A stretch of DNA of 64,000 nucleotides from Mytilisepta virgata (Eukaryota > Mollusca > Bivalvia > Mytilida > Mytilidae). The DNA lies in assembly GCA_028015205.1 (NCBI GenBank), contig CM051520.1, positions 36,819,528-36,883,527 on the forward strand, written 5' to 3'. How positions within the stretch are numbered: position 1 is the stretch's first letter; every line of letters begins with the position of its first letter. Below the pieces are notes generated by a model. It saw nothing but the letters and a program-made list of their open reading frames with translations. It was not told where the DNA came from and did not search any database. Shown here in pieces: positions 33,218-47,222 of the stretch. Both the position numbers and the translations under genes were made by a program.

Positions 33218-36200
33218 ACAAAATTAAACACAAATATCAACTCCAAATGTGAACTGGTGAAATTCTCAGGAAAATTAGAACCACCAATTATTTCGAATGA
33301 AGTTAAAGTTAACACCAACAATGAACTGTATCTTAAACTGTGGCTTCACCCGAAACGAAAGCACACACTGTACCTTTTCTAGCTTTCTCTAGTTTCCACT
33401 TAGTACCTGAAAAGAGAAGCTACTTTGGTGAATGAACGCGGCATGAAAACGTTAAATATACTGACTACAAAGTTTTACCATTGTGTACGTTTAAGAACAT
33501 TACGTCTTTCAACGCGTAGTCCTGTGTTTCATAACATACTAGTATATGAAATACTTGGTTATATGGATTTTCATTTTGTGCATTTCAGTTTAATTCATTA
33601 AAAGTTACTAGATTCAATTTGAAATTATAAGTTAAGCTGTTGTAGCTATATGAATTTTTACCAGAATTTTATGGATATCTTTAATTTTTTTTTTTAATTA
33701 CTGTAGATTGTCTTTCTAGGGAACAGTTCTTGTCCCCTGCCGTAAAAAATTGAAATGGTTCTTTCTGTTTAATGAAACAATTTTCAAAATAAAAACACAT
33801 AACACATCTGACTACAAATTGAATGCTCATTTTAAATTTCTCGATTATAAAATAATCTGAATAATCCAGTGATTCATAAAAGTTTTTTTTCTCAAACCCA
33901 TCACGTATAAATTGTCAGGATCCTCCTTTGTGGACCCTACCGCATAACAATAAAAATAATTCAGGCTTACCAGTAGACGATATCTGTGTTGTAAATATTT
34001 AAACATACATGTATTTTCCTTTACTAATAAATACTAATAATTTATAAAATAAATGTGTTCGTCCAGAAATATAACTACATCCAGTCTACAGTTGTCACGC
34101 TGTTAATTTTAATTTTAATTATACCTTAAAATTCGTACAATTTGACGTCAGGACAAACACTTTTAAACAAATATGTTGTAACTCGCTTTCGTTAAAGGCT
34201 TGGATATCGGATATTATTTCCTTGATTGCAGCAATTATTATAATAATGAAAGGGTAATTTACAAAGATTAACTCTTAAACCAAATCGGGATTAATTTTAA
34301 TAGTTACACCGAAATTATTTAACACCATATGTTTTATTTATGCAAGGTTTTTTAATAATAGACGAATTTTCACTTATCTTTCCATTTGACCGGCAAATTG
34401 TGTCATCAGTTAAAAACTGTTACAGTCATGTATCTTCATTTGAGATGTCAAAAACTGCAAGAACTCTACTAAACTTAAAATTCGTCAGTGAGAGTCCAGA
34501 AACATTTTTTCTAAATAAGCAAATATTTATCAGGCGAGTAAAAACCACTGGTTTGTAATTGGAACACTCCACCCTCTTTAAATTTAGATGTTAATGCTTT
34601 CTTAGAAGGTTTCGCGAAAAGGATTCATAAAAAAAAGTTCCTACAGGCAAATGAGAAAAGCAAAAAGTTGTATAATCATGTTAATAAAATCTCTAATTTT
34701 CATGTCAAGACTTTTTGTCTTCACACAGAATTTCGGTCTTGAATACATGGGTATTCTTATATGACCTGATTTTGACACATTGCCAACACTGATTCCAACT
34801 GGTATATACTTGACGCCTACTCTTAAGTACGATATTATTTTAGTACAGGCAGATTTCGCAGGATTAGCATGTTCTTGAACTATTAATTTTCTGAACAGCT
34901 TATAAACTTTTAATATGAAAATACCATTTGATTTTATGTGAGGATGGAGACAAGGAGGTAATCTAACAAAAATAATAGGCCTCAAAATTCAATAGAAAAA
35001 GCAGATTTAACTATGTGGTGAAAAAAAGGATTATTGAATATTATTTGCATGCTATATGGTTTCAAATAGCTGTATGCATGTTTTGATAAAAACAAAACAA
35101 AAAAGCAAGCCCTCCAAAACAAATATATATATCCAGGCTTGTGAATGTTGCGAAAAATACATTTCCAGGATCCACGATATGATCCTTTAAAAAAAATAAA
35201 TGGTTTCTCCCTGGTTTTCCTTCTGCTGCTTGTCTGAGTGTTTGACTGACTCGAAAAAGGGTATCCATGCAGAGTGCTATGGAGATGGGAATCGTTCGTC
35301 ATATTTCATATTACTTTAAAGTTTCTATATTTTCTGTCCTACGACAAAGAAAGATAAAGAAATCTGATATAAACTTTGCATATCCTGGTCGTGTCACTTA
35401 CAAAAGTCTAAACTTTTCGGACTAACTTTATCCGGAATACACCAAAGTAAGACAAATATTTACTTTGAATTGTAACGCTCAATTAATATCAATTTTTCAG
35501 ACAAATTTTAAATGTTTGATGGGAAGAAAAGTGAGGCAATTTTGTATGTAAACTTATGAATTTTTCAGCTAATTGGGAATATTTTTCCTATATCGTCTAC
35601 ATGTGGCTCTTAAATTTTCGGAGTTTTATGAAATAGCATATCCGGTCCGCGGAGACAAAAGAAATCTTGCCGACGAACAGTTTGGATATATGAACACAAA
35701 CTGAGTTACCTTTACTATTTTTTCTTTACTATCAAAATTCTTTAATACATGTTTATATGTATACGTGTGACTTCAGTTCACTATAACTGTTAATTTAATT
35801 ACTTTTTTCAAATTACTATTTATCTAAAAAGGTGATGTTTCAAATTAGGGCTATTGATTTGAACATATTAAAATTTAAAATATATAAATAACATGTATAA
35901 GTTTTATGACTACAACAAACTTTATTAAATACATTTTTGACTCATGTCAGAAAAAATTAAGGCAATTAAAAATTTGAATATATTTAAATGTCTCGCATTT
36001 AAGGTACTTCATGTTAAGTTTGTCATATAATGCATGGCGACTATGAATGTAATCAGATTAAAATTACAAAATAACGTGAATCACATTGCAATGGTTATAT
36101 ATGTTATAAGATACTATATATTCAAAATGATCTATGTTGTGATATGGGAAATTAAGTACTGCAATTAAACCTCTAACTTTAGTTATAAAATTCCCTATTC

Positions 36201-36966
36201 AACAACAGAACATGAATTTTGAAATATTATATGAAGGCTCGTTTAAATACATTGTATTATAGAAGAGATCTAAAACGAATAAAAGAATTCAGAAATCTGT
36301 AAACTCGTCTTGTCTTGTCAGTGCAGTTAATAAAAAAAATAATAAATTCCAAACTCACAACTTTATTGTAGACAAATAAACCGATGTAGGTTATGACAAT
36401 ACAAATAACAAATTGGTACCGACAAATATACTAAATAGGAGAGAACTTTGTTGGAGACCTCTGGAGTGGTCCGACAAGTTTCTATTTTCCTTCTCTGTAA
36501 CTATATCGACCTCGGCTGCGTTGTGTCATGTGTGTTATCACTAAAACTTTTATCGAAATATTATTTATTTAAAATATACTAGTTTTTAGGGCCGTTGCTG
36601 TGCCTTTATAACAAAGATAAATTTTGTTCCTTTTTGAAAATTTGTGTTCAGTGTTAATGCATATCTATCATACCACTTTTTACTTTTGATGATGAAACTA
36701 TTTCAATTTAAATCTGAATATATGAAATTTTCCGATAGACACTCTTTAATTATTCCGAAGTATATATTAATTAAGTTTCTATCCGTTAAAATGAGAATCT
36801 GTCAATCAAAATTGTTATGTAAAGATTTAAATTACATGTATTTTTAATACACATAAATTTCCACGTTTGACTGAAAAGGAAGTGGAATTATTCTTATGGG
36901 TTCAACGTGTACAATGGCACATATATATTTTTTGATTGAGTGTATACCATTCTTAATTACACCTGC

Positions 36967-36969
<3 letters not shown>
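33218..36969. other. ANKUB1 5' flank and gene-poor DNA
   Basis: Should include the ANKUB1 promoter and 5' UTR near 33.2-33.5 kb on the - strand. No core promoter motif is recognised with confidence. From 33.5 kb on I see AT-rich sequence without supported genes; open frames at 34.6-35.3 kb lack coding character. Confidence 0.5.

Positions 36970-36970
<1 letters not shown>

Positions 36971-37040
<70 letters not shown>
36971..37040. repeat. (CT)35 microsatellite
   Basis: Seventy uninterrupted bases of alternating C and T. The Ser-Leu 'protein' read across it is an artefact. Confidence 0.98.
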
Positions 37041-37043
<3 letters not shown>

Positions 37044-37286
37044 GCATAATAATTGATAATTCTAAATTTTCACAATATTTTTTTTCAAATCAAAATTCCA
37101 GGAATGTGATTCGATGTACATGATGTAATATTATTTCCTTATTGTGAATGTCATGTATTACATACGAATAAAGCTGCAAAATCCACTCTGTACTAATTTT
37201 CAATCTCTTTCATATCCAATATTTGTTCGGAACAGATGTTGCACCCATAAGTGTATGTATCTAAATGGAGAATACACATGTTTCGA

Positions 37287-37554
37287 GGGGCCTCGGTGGC
37301 CGAGTGGTCTAGGTAGTTCGCCATGACTACTAATGATCACTAGCCTGTCAACGCTGGGGTTGTGAGTTCGAAACTCACCTGTGGCGGGGTGTGTTCGACT
37401 CCGATCTTACTTGACAAGGATTGCCAATTTTCCTACCGACCTTCGGTGGTTCTCTCCGGGTACTCCGGCTTCCTCCACCAATAAAAACTGGCCGCGGCGA
37501 AATGGCCAAATGTGCTGAAAACGGCGTTAAACCCCAACTAAACAAACAAACAAA
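37287..37554 (+). mobile_element. Full-length tRNA-derived SINE
   Basis: A-box TGGCCGAGTGG (about 37299) and B-box GTTCGAAAC (37366-37374) resemble a tRNA-Leu/Ser head. A body with 'ggttctctccgggtactccg' and 'gcttcctccacc' follows, ending in an (ACAA)n tail. The flanks are a 13-bp duplication, ACACATGTTTCGA at 37274-37286 and ACACATGCTTCGA at 37555-37567, with one mismatch. The conserved body is shared with the copy at 53498-53706 and is widespread in marine invertebrate SINEs (recall). It is non-coding and depends on a LINE for movement. Confidence 0.93.
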
Positions 37555-37567
37555 ACACATGCTTCGA

Positions 37568-39127
37568 TCTGGAACTATTTCCCTAAATTTTGAAATTTCT
37601 TGATGTGAAGTATATTGTAAAATTTTAGATAACCAATTGTTGTGAATCATAGAGATAAGTTGGCGTGTAAATATTATATATAGATCAATATATCTATGGT
37701 CAATAACATAAACATTTTTACGTTTCGAAATATATAATACACAGTTTCCCTGTATACACCTTGTAAATGTCTTAACTGTTGTTTAGAATCAAACAATAAT
37801 TTGAAAAGGGTGACGGATACAACTAAAGGAATAGCTAGCGAAATTGTGTTTTGACAGAATTAATCTTAAAAAAATTATCTTGTGTATATAAGGTATTTTA
37901 TTTAGCACAGAAATGAGGAACATAAAATGTTTATTAACACATATGTATATTCTCACGTTCTTAGCTCTAAATTAAATTCAATTAATTCTATTAGTTTCGA
38001 AAATTTAAAAATAAGAACGTGTCAAAAAACATTTCCAGTGGCAAAAGACGTATCTTTGAATATTTACTTTAAGAATTAAACAATGACATTAAAATCTGGG
38101 CCATTTAACATGAACGGACACAGATCTGCCGTTAAATACTGTTACGACAGAGGGAGATAATGTGAACAATTTTCCTTATCCTCATGTATTGATCTCATTG
38201 ATTATAGAATTAAATAGCCAAAATTTAAACCCTTTAATGAAAAAATTAAGGACGACATACAATAAAGGAATTGTCATCCTTCAAAGGATTTTTATATCCC
38301 CAAGAATGGGATTAACGTCTTAAAAAATAGATCACATGTATGTTTTACAAATTAAATCTATATTTGTTCAGCTAGCAATCTTACTAACTTTCAAGTTTTA
38401 CTTTTCAAAGCGGTTTTCAATTGAAAGAAATGTGTCCTTTAGAAACGAAAGAGAAAAAATAATTTACAAAATGTCCAACTTGTTTGAACAGGGAGGCTGT
38501 GCTGATCATCGTTTTAAAATTACACTGAAAATTCCCCATGATTTTTCATATCCGTGCTTTCATAAATTAAGTGAGCTTGGTTCTACCCTTGGTACGCTCG
38601 TGAATAAAATCAATTCATAATAAGTCCACCAAACAACATTAAGGAATATGCCCCAGTCGTTTTAAAGGTCACAGAAAGAATGCTTGAATAAAAACAAATC
38701 TTAAAAATATAGGTTAAAAATTGAGATTCAGAAATTTTACAATGAATCAATTGTGTGAGAATCTAAAAGAATGCAGTATGGTTTTTTTCCGAGAGCAAAA
38801 ACAACCATGCAGGATAAAAGATTGCTTCTAAAAGAGCCAATAGTTACAGATGTTAGACTAAGAGTCTGCGTTTATACCGTTATTTTCATTTTTTTATTCC
38901 TTGTTAATATCTATTTTTTTAAAATACATATTATATTTTTAATAAAATGGGCAAAGACTCGGCAGACCGGGTTGCGTTTAATGTGTATAAAAGAATTACA
39001 CGTAATATCCATTCCATACGGTAGGTAAGTTTTATTATGACCAGAAATAAAATCAATCTGACATAAAAGAGCAAACCTCTATGTTTAATAAAAATTTGGG
39101 CACCAAGGATTCATTTTTTTTTGTGTG
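37568..39127. other. Intergenic, no gene supported
   Basis: AT-rich. A 94-codon + frame at 38336-38620 has a somewhat protein-like second half but no family I recognise and no splice-supported context; I do not call it a gene. Confidence 0.5.
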
Positions 39128-39450
39128 AAAAATGACTAAATTTCAAAACATGAAAAATCTGGACATTTTTTTTCCGATGACAAAATAATCCTTCATGCAC
39201 CTTTTGCATATATCCAGACTCATTCAGCAAAATCTCAAAAAGCTGTAGGAGGAATTAATTACACAAAATTAGTACCACTTATACATATTTGTTGCCAAAA
39301 ATGACTGAGTTCCACAACATGGAAAAATCTACGGAAAAACATTCTGAAATTATAACATACTCCATCGTGTACATCTTCAATATGTCAGTAAACATTGTGC
39401 AAAGTTTCAAAGCTGTAGGAGGAGTTGATTACATAAAAACGGATAGTATA
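39128..39450. repeat. 170-bp tandem repeat, two diverged units
   Basis: 'aaaaatgact.a.tt.cacaacatg.aaaatct' and 'aaagctgtaggagga.tt.attaca' recur at an offset of 170 bases (for example 39241 and 39411). Confidence 0.75.
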
Positions 39451-41873
39451 TTGCCGTACTAAATTCACCATATTATAAGCCGGATTTGCGCTAAGTATTT
39501 AGAAAATTGTTTTCGTATTCTATTTCATTATAATCATTGCAGCATAATCAAATTATACCGTTCTTATTTCCAAGGAAATGACGTGAATAAAAATAACTTC
39601 AAAAACGCAAATATACTCATCCCTAAGAAAAAGTTTTTTTTAGAGATGCTTCGGAATCCAGTGTTCTGAATTGATTGTAAATGAATCAATATGAAGGAAC
39701 ATCCTTTCGCTTCAATACTTATCTGAAACAAATATTTTTATGGAATCAATCGATAATTATCAGAAAATATAGCGACCGAAACAAACGGAAGTTTTCCACG
39801 ATAAGACCCATAAACTTTCATATAATTGCGCATAAAATTTCAATAATTTCATAGATTAATGGTACAAAAAATCGTTTTCCTTTATAAATCGTTTCAACGA
39901 GGTTGGAAAGATGACAGACTGTTCGCTATAAAAAAATATTATTTTCATCTTTAAACTATAAATTTTGAAGCGTTTTTTTTTTTTTTCGAATGCTTTGCTA
40001 TAACATACACCTGGATGAGCGACAATATAAAGATCATAATTATTTTTCTTGGAAAAGGTTTTACAAGAATAAATAGTTTCAATAAATAATTTTAAGTGAT
40101 GTCTGAAATTGGTGACTTTTTAAAACAGTTTCTTTTTGGCAAGAATTTCATATATAAGTGATATCCGACATTCTTGAATTCTTAGATAATGGCGGCTATC
40201 GTGTCGCAGTATGCCAAAATATAGAACAAAAATTGAGATTTCTTCAACAACCGTATTCGCAATATAAACTTAAAATCTGTTAATAGCATGACATAAAATA
40301 TTTTTTACTTACGTACGGTAACTTGTTTGTGTTGTTTCCAGAGAAGATAATTGTAAAGTATATCCTCTAATGAATCTCTTTCATGACGACAAATTGGTAA
40401 ATATTATTATATACTCCATTTAAATACTTTTAAATCCCCGTCCTGTGTTTAATTTCTATACAATTCAGTATAACGCGAAATACAGTTAAAATGTCATCTG
40501 AAAATAAGTCATTAATTTGTCGGTTTTAGCAGAAATCGATTCAATGTGTTTTACTTGAAATAGATACGGTAAATATTACATAATTGTCAACGTTTCATCT
40601 GCTATTAATATATATATTCATAAATTTGAGAACAATCAACATTTTGTTTTATGAGAAAGAATTGATTTTTTATTTTAGGTATTAACATGTAACTCAAAGT
40701 ACAAAAAACAGAAAAGAAAACCGAAACACAAAATGTAGCGGTGACCATGGCAACTGTCTTCGTTGCATGGGGACAAGGCTAGTCTCCTGATTTCGACATT
40801 GTGGAAAGGTTCCCACATCAATTAGAGAAAAATATTAGAATCAAAGTCAATATTATTCAACGTATAATATTCAAACAATTTTAATCAGTAATTTTCAAGG
40901 AATTCATGATAAATCATATAACTGACGATTTTTCAGCTTCAGTAGCAGGGTACGTAAAGTTTTCGACCTACATTACATCGAGAAGAAATCAAGCTACTGA
41001 TATCGTGGGCTTGTTAACTAAACTATCTTCTACGACACTGAATTATGCTTTCTCACCTGGGCATGGATATCATTCATTTTAAAGGTTTAAATATCATTAA
41101 AAAAAACTGTTTAAGAAAACACCCATCCCTTCTAATTAAATCTTCTTAATTTACAAAAGAAACTTAATTTGTGAAGCGCAAACAAAATTTCTAACTATTA
41201 ATATATCACATAAAGAATTTAAATGTGTCAGCTGAACTCAAATTTGAAGTTGGGAAATATATAATTTGAAGAGGTCAGATTTCTCATCTCAAGTGGTTAA
41301 ATATTGATTATTGAACCAAGGTCTATGATGTATTGCTTTTTAATACCATTCTTTGATTGGTGTCTTCAACAACAGATATATCTTAATGGCTTTTATGGGT
41401 TTTTGAAAAACTTATTTCTTATCAAATATAATTTATATATTTAAATACTCTTCAAAATTTATCATTGTTTGAAAACTTCTGAAGTAGTTCGTTACTGTAT
41501 TTTCACATGATGTTTAAATTTGAGCCTAATACGTTGTAAGCTAACAGTATGCATTTATATATGTGTATATATGTGCATTATTTTTCTTTAAAATTCACTG
41601 CTTGCTCCCCGATTCTGTAGGCTTCGTAGAAATTGTGAAAAACACACCAAATCATTGTATGCATAAGCTTGCAAGAGTAAGCCGGTTGAACTAACATGAT
41701 ATACCTTTCACCCCTAACCTGAATTTTAGGCTACATACAGATTCCCACTTGGAAAAGCTAAATAAACCGTAGAATTTTGCCATAAATGTACATCAATATA
41801 TGCTGTACAAATTTCTTTCTATACATTTCTTGATATTTCAATGCCATATGTTGTTGTTATTTAATATTCGTTA
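39451..41873. other. Intergenic, nothing recognised
   Basis: About 2.4 kb, very AT-rich, with no reading frame or repeat that I can support. Confidence 0.55.
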
Positions 41874-42226
41874 GGCCGCAGCAAATTAATCTTTCGTTCT
41901 TTGGATTTCGCCGCTCCAATTTTTGGACTATGGAAATTTTAATGAAAAATAATTTTGCAAAAATGCTGAAAATACGCCCCAAATTCTTCATTTTTCAAGA
42001 AATTAAAATAAAAACTGTTTGCTTGCCCCTAAAAGTTGGTAAAAATTGAGATTTTCCCCCCATTTTTTCAATATTTCAGTTAAATAAATGTGTGCCGCAC
42101 GAAAATTTGATCTTCGTCCGAAAAAACTAGTCCTCGAGAAATAAAAATTAAAATTAAAATTTCGCCCGCTCGCATCTATTTTACCATCCAAAAATTCAAA
42201 GAACTAAAAATCAATTTGGTGTGGCC
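41874..42226. mobile_element. Mariner-like MITE, copy 2
   Basis: Starts 'ggccgcagcaaattaatctt' and ends 'atcaatttggtgtggcc', flanked by TTA on both sides. The interior matches 30450-30796 in reverse orientation ('ttggactatggaaatttt', 'aaatacgccccaaattctt', 'tgtgccgcacg', 'cgcccgctcg'). It has no coding capacity. Confidence 0.82.
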
Positions 42227-43799
42227 TTATTGGTATTAAAAGTTGAAGTTCGAAACAAAAATAACTTTACAGTTGTGATAACATATTGCTATTAATTTAT
42301 GAAATGAATTCATAAAACTTTTAAATGTGATTTTATACTTACTTCAATCTATTTCAAAGTTCAAACTTCATTAAACAAGTGGATATTTTGTCACGTACTT
42401 GCAACATAATAATAAAGTTTTGCAATACAAATGTGATGTTAGGTTTTACTTAAGGAGAAAATAAATGTTTGGCTCCCTTTTACCTTTAACTTATTACAGT
42501 ATATATCGTCTTTGATCCAGAGACCAGAGTACTTATTTGGAAGTTTAATTATTAAGTGAAAAATAAAAATGCATTCTACTCACGAATTATTTGGGGTGGC
42601 ACGCGGTCGTTTCCGTTGCCGTAGTAACCATTTTTTCTTGTGAAAAAAATCCATATTTGGAAGATAAAGAATTGCGACGAACTTTCGGTCTATCCCATTC
42701 TGTTACTTTGCTTGATTCCACCGCTTATTATTAATTAATTGATGATGTTATTTCAGATAATTCCGATCGTCTGCTAATGATCAAAATGTCACGTTGCTAT
42801 ATGAACATGATGAACGCCAATGACTCTCTGGCTTTTGTGTGAGAACTCATTGTTCAATACATTGTTTTTATCATTAGACCAGTCACCCATGGCGCATATA
42901 GGAAGAGGTTTACATTTATATTCTACATTTAAATCTCAATAACACTGAAATAAATTTAGATAAAGATCGTTTCTTTATTGAACATAAATATTACGTTTTA
43001 TGAATTAGTCCTTATTTTTCATAAACAATAGTTATTTGTTATTTTGTAACCTTAGAGTCTTATATACGATAACATGGAATCAAATTATTTATTTAAAAAT
43101 AATTCCATTAAACTATTATTCTTAATACTTTTTTAGCACATTATCAAAGAGTAACCCGTTAATACATTTCTCAATTTAAGACTTTATTCGCTTTCGTATT
43201 TGTAAATTTGTTATAGAAGAAATTATAAATCCGGGATGAGCTTAGCACGTTTACATCGCAATCATTTAATTTTTATAACGACAGGCGAAGGAAGGAATTG
43301 GAAAGAATTCCGGGCTCTGAAACATGTTATAATCTTGTGAAAAAAGGCAGAATCCAAAATGTAATGAAAAAAATGCTGGTTTCAATATTCCGTGGAGTCA
43401 AATAATAAAATTAATTTAAACTTTGAATATAAAGGCTCGTGGATATGCTCGGTAAGAAATTTCTAAGATATGGAACCTGAAATTAAATGTCACCTCCCGA
43501 TGAGATAATAAAAGAGACTTTCGACCTGTTACGGCATTCAACTGAAGACAATGTTACGTATTGCAAGTACTGTTTTCAATATTGGAACACATTTTTTAAC
43601 CAGCTGTTACTTATATCTTCCAAGATAATACTGAATTGCAGTATTGTCACTGAAATATTTTTCTCCATAACAATGGAAGATACTGGTTAATACTTGTATT
43701 TCAGGGTTAAAAATACTGGAAAATACTGAAAAATACCCCCGACTTGTGATGAAGGTCATGATTTTGCCGGATTATGGTGGATTTTATAGATTGATAAAA
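42227..43799. other. Intergenic, nothing recognised
   Basis: AT-rich with no supported gene; the transition into element H near 43.8 kb is gradual. Confidence 0.5.
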
Positions 43800-46700
43800 A
43801 TTAATTTGGTTCTGTCAAGTTCGCCCTCCTGTTGCTAAGTAGTTTCAGAGTTATAGCATTTCTGAAAGATGACCATCTAACGACAGTATGGGTTATCAGA
43901 CACAACTTTAAAATAGGAGCATCTAAGGACCATTGCTGCCAAATATGTTTCCACTTCGGTTTTAGACACGAAAAGTTTTGAAATGAATTTTCCCAATAGT
44001 TCCTGTATTAAGGTAAGTTAGCTGTGGCTGCAACCTCGGTTGACAGCAGTCCTGCATGAAACAATTCTGAAAGAGGACCATTACTGTCAAGTCTGGTTCC
44101 AATTAGCCAAATGGTTTCAGACAAGATTTTTACATGAATTGTCCCGTAGGCTCCTTTTTAGCTCACCAGACCCGAAGGGTCATGTGAGCTATTGCCATCA
44201 CTTGGCGTCCGTCCGTCGTCCGTCCGTCCGTCGTCCGTCCGTCCGTCGTCCGTCGTCCGTCCGTCCGTCGTCCGTCCGTCCGTCGTCCGTCGTCCGTCGT
44301 CCGTCCGTAAACTTTTTCAAACGTTAACTCCTCTGACACCATAAGACCAATTGCAACCAAACATCGTACAGTTGTTTATTGATATATGTGCTACAAAACT
44401 ATCGTTTGGATTTTTGATTCGTAAAAAAACATGGCCACCATGGCTAAAAATAGAACATAGGGGTAAATTGCAGTTTTTTGCAAATAACTCAAAAACCATA
44501 ACAGATATCAAAATTCTGGCAGAGGGTAAAAGTGTTCAGCACCTCAAGATCTACCTGCCCTGCAATTTTGAAGAAGATCCAACGACCCATGTAGGAGTTA
44601 TTGCCCTTTTTCTGCATTTTTTCCAAATTTTGCACTTATTAAGCTCAATATCTTGGATACTATAAAGGAAATTTGAAAAATTTAAATTTCATATTGTTAG
44701 GCACACAAAGATCTACAAAATTTGTAACAGGATCAAAGTTGTAGGTTCGTTCCTTTTAGGAGTTATTCCCCTTAGATCGTCAAAATTGACCATTTTTGCA
44801 GTCTTTATTCATTGTAATTAAATCGTTAACTCCTCTTACACCATAAGTTTAATTGCAACCAAACTAAGTGTAGTTGTTCCTTGGCATGAGTGCTACTAAA
44901 CTATCGTTTGGGTTTTTGATTTGTAAAAAAACATGGCTGCCATGGCTAAAAATAGAACATAGGGGTAAATTGCAGTTTTTTGCAAATAACTCAAAAATGG
45001 TGACAGATATCAAAATTCTGATGGGAAGCTAAAGTGTTCAACACCTCAAGATCTACCTGCTTTGAATTTTGAAGAAGATGTAACCACCCATGTAGGAGTT
45101 ATTGCCCTTTTTCTTGATTTTTTTTTAAATTTGTACTTATTAAGTTGTATTCCTTTTAGGAGTTATTCCCCTTAGAACATCAAAATTGACCATTTTCACA
45201 GCATTTCCCTTAGTTTGCAAAATGTTTAAATGAGCCCTTTAGGAGTTAAAGTTTTGTCCCTTAAATGTCAAAATAACTGTTGATGCCTTATAGATGGCAA
45301 ACTGTAGAAAATGAAAAAAAGCTTTTGATTGCGTGTAAATTTGCTTTTATGTTATTATTTCAAAAATCTTCTCCTCTGAAACTACTGAATGGATTTGGAC
45401 AAAACTTAGCATGATTGTTCCTTAGGGTATCATGCACAAACTTTATGCTTCGATTTTTGATCCGTCGAAAAACATGGCCACTGTTACTAAAAATAGAACA
45501 TAGGGGTCAAACAACAGTTTTTCGCAAATATCTAAAAAATCATCAGATTACGGCAAATTCTGGCAGGTTGAAAGTGTTCAGCATGATGAGCGCTACCTGT
45601 GTGCTGATTTTCGTGAAAATCTGTCAACTGATGTTAGAGTTATTGCCCTTTTTGACATTTTTGGCTTTTTTTATGTTATTATTTCAAAAATCTTCTTCTC
45701 TGAAACTACTATTCAAAATCAAATGAAACTTGGTAAGATTGTTCCTTAGGGTATCCTGCAAAAAGTTAATGCTTGGATTTTGGATTGGTCGAAAAACATG
45801 TCCGCCCTTACTAAAAATAGAACATAGGAGTCAAAATGCTGTTTTTTGCTATTTTTTCCTGAATTATAGAAATAAAATGAAGATGAAAGCTACTTTCATG
45901 GCAAACATGGTATCCCGAGTTGAATGGTGATGATGAAAGTTTGTTTTGGACGGCCATTTTTAAAATGGCTGCCATTTTCCCGCCATTTTTTACACTTGCT
46001 CGGATTTCAACAATATTTGGTTTTTAAAGTAAACATGGTATCCTTATTGAATGGTGATGATGAGAATGTTGTATAACAATGATTAAACTTCATAATATGT
46101 GAGCTTTTAATTGCCATCACTTGGTGTCTGTCATCATCGTTGTTAACAAATTTTCAAACATCTTCTCCTCTGAAACTACTAGGGGGATTTGGATGAAACT
46201 TAGCATGATTGTTCCTGCAATATTTCCTTTTCAAGTACAATAAAAAGCCTTAACCCACAATTTTTACATAACTTCTTTCAAACATTTTAAAAACGAAGAC
46301 AACATATAGACCAAAAGATTTATACTTGTATTTGAAGATGAATTAAAGCTTGTATTTTGTATTGTGAATCATCAGATTGACCATGACTGTATCTTAATCA
46401 AGCATAGGGAGAACTCATGCCCATTTCTTTCCAGAGGTTCTTGAAAGGCTTTTAAAGGTATTTTCAGCATTTTATGTGACCTTAAATACTCAGTTTAATT
46501 TACAAAAAAACATTAATATATTAATTTAGTTTATAGTCATTGTTTGCCAGGTGAGCGATTCAGGCTCTTGAGAGCCTCTTGTTTAAACTTGGAGACCTTA
46601 TTGGTTGACATTCCGATTTATCGGACAGATGTCTGAATGAGGATCATCTTGGGACCATTGCTACCAAGTTTGGCTCCAATTGGTGGTTTCAGACAAGAAG

Positions 46701-47222
46701 GTTTTTAAATGAATTTTCCAATAGTATCCTATGTTAGACTAAGTTCGGCTGTGGCAGCCATCTTGGTTGACAATCCGGGTCATCGGACATAATTCTGAAA
46801 GAGGAGCATGTATGGGCCATTGCTAACAAGTTTGGTTTCAACTAGCTCATTGGTTTCAGACAAGAAGATTTTTAAATGTATTTTCCCATAGGATCCTATG
46901 TTAAACCATGTTTGGCTGTGGCGCCAAACTTGGTTGACAGTCCGGATCATATAACACAATTCTGAAAGGACCACCTTAGGACCATTGCTGCCAAGATTGG
47001 TTCCATCTGGCCATGTATAGTTCCACAGAAGAAGATTTTTAAAATTCATTCCTTTTTTTTCTTCTATTTTTAGTAAAGCAGCAATTTGGTTGGAAGTAGA
47101 GAATTCTGGACGTAATTTTCGAAAGTGGTTTCAGAGGTGAAGATCTTTAAAGGAAAGTTTACGACGATGACGAACACGACAGACGCAAAGTGCTGACAAT
47201 AGCTCACCGGAACCTGTTAACT
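43800..47222 (-). mobile_element. Older helentron-like element H, split by element E
   Basis: On the - strand it starts at 47222 ('AGTTAACAGGTTCCGGTGAGCT', then 'gcgtctgtcg' and 'cgtcatcgtcg'). It runs through about 147-165-bp units ('ggaccattgctgccaag.ttggttcca', 'cggctgtggcggccatcttggttgac'), is interrupted at 46582/44159 by element E, and continues to about 43800. Element I (50893-51592) is its uninterrupted relative. Left end is uncertain. Confidence 0.7.
44160..46581 (+). mobile_element. Helentron-like element E, nested in H
   Basis: 5' hairpin AGCTCAC-CA-GACCC / GGGTC-AT-GTGAGCT, then about 100 bp of (GTCCGTCG)/(GTCC) repeats (44206-44308). Diverged units with 'gaacatagg' at 44455, 44952, 45497 and 45822 follow. 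From about 45350 on it closely matches D 27320-28543. The 3' end is CAGGTGAGC, hairpin GGCTC-TTGA-GAGCC, CTTG-TTT. No coding capacity. Confidence 0.83.

Noticed and set aside
36896..37123. Ser-Leu repeat protein
   Set aside because: Translation of the (CT)35 microsatellite.
37287..37374. tRNA gene
   Set aside because: A and B boxes are those of a SINE head: the SINE body, tail and target duplications follow, and no tRNA acceptor stem closes.
38336..38620. 94-codon + strand frame with a protein-like second half
   Set aside because: No family recognised, no splice or neighbour support; length is compatible with chance.
44040..44360. Arg/Pro/Ser- or Asp/Gly/Arg/Thr-repeat proteins on either strand
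   Set aside because: Translations of the (GTCCGTCG)n microsatellite of element E.
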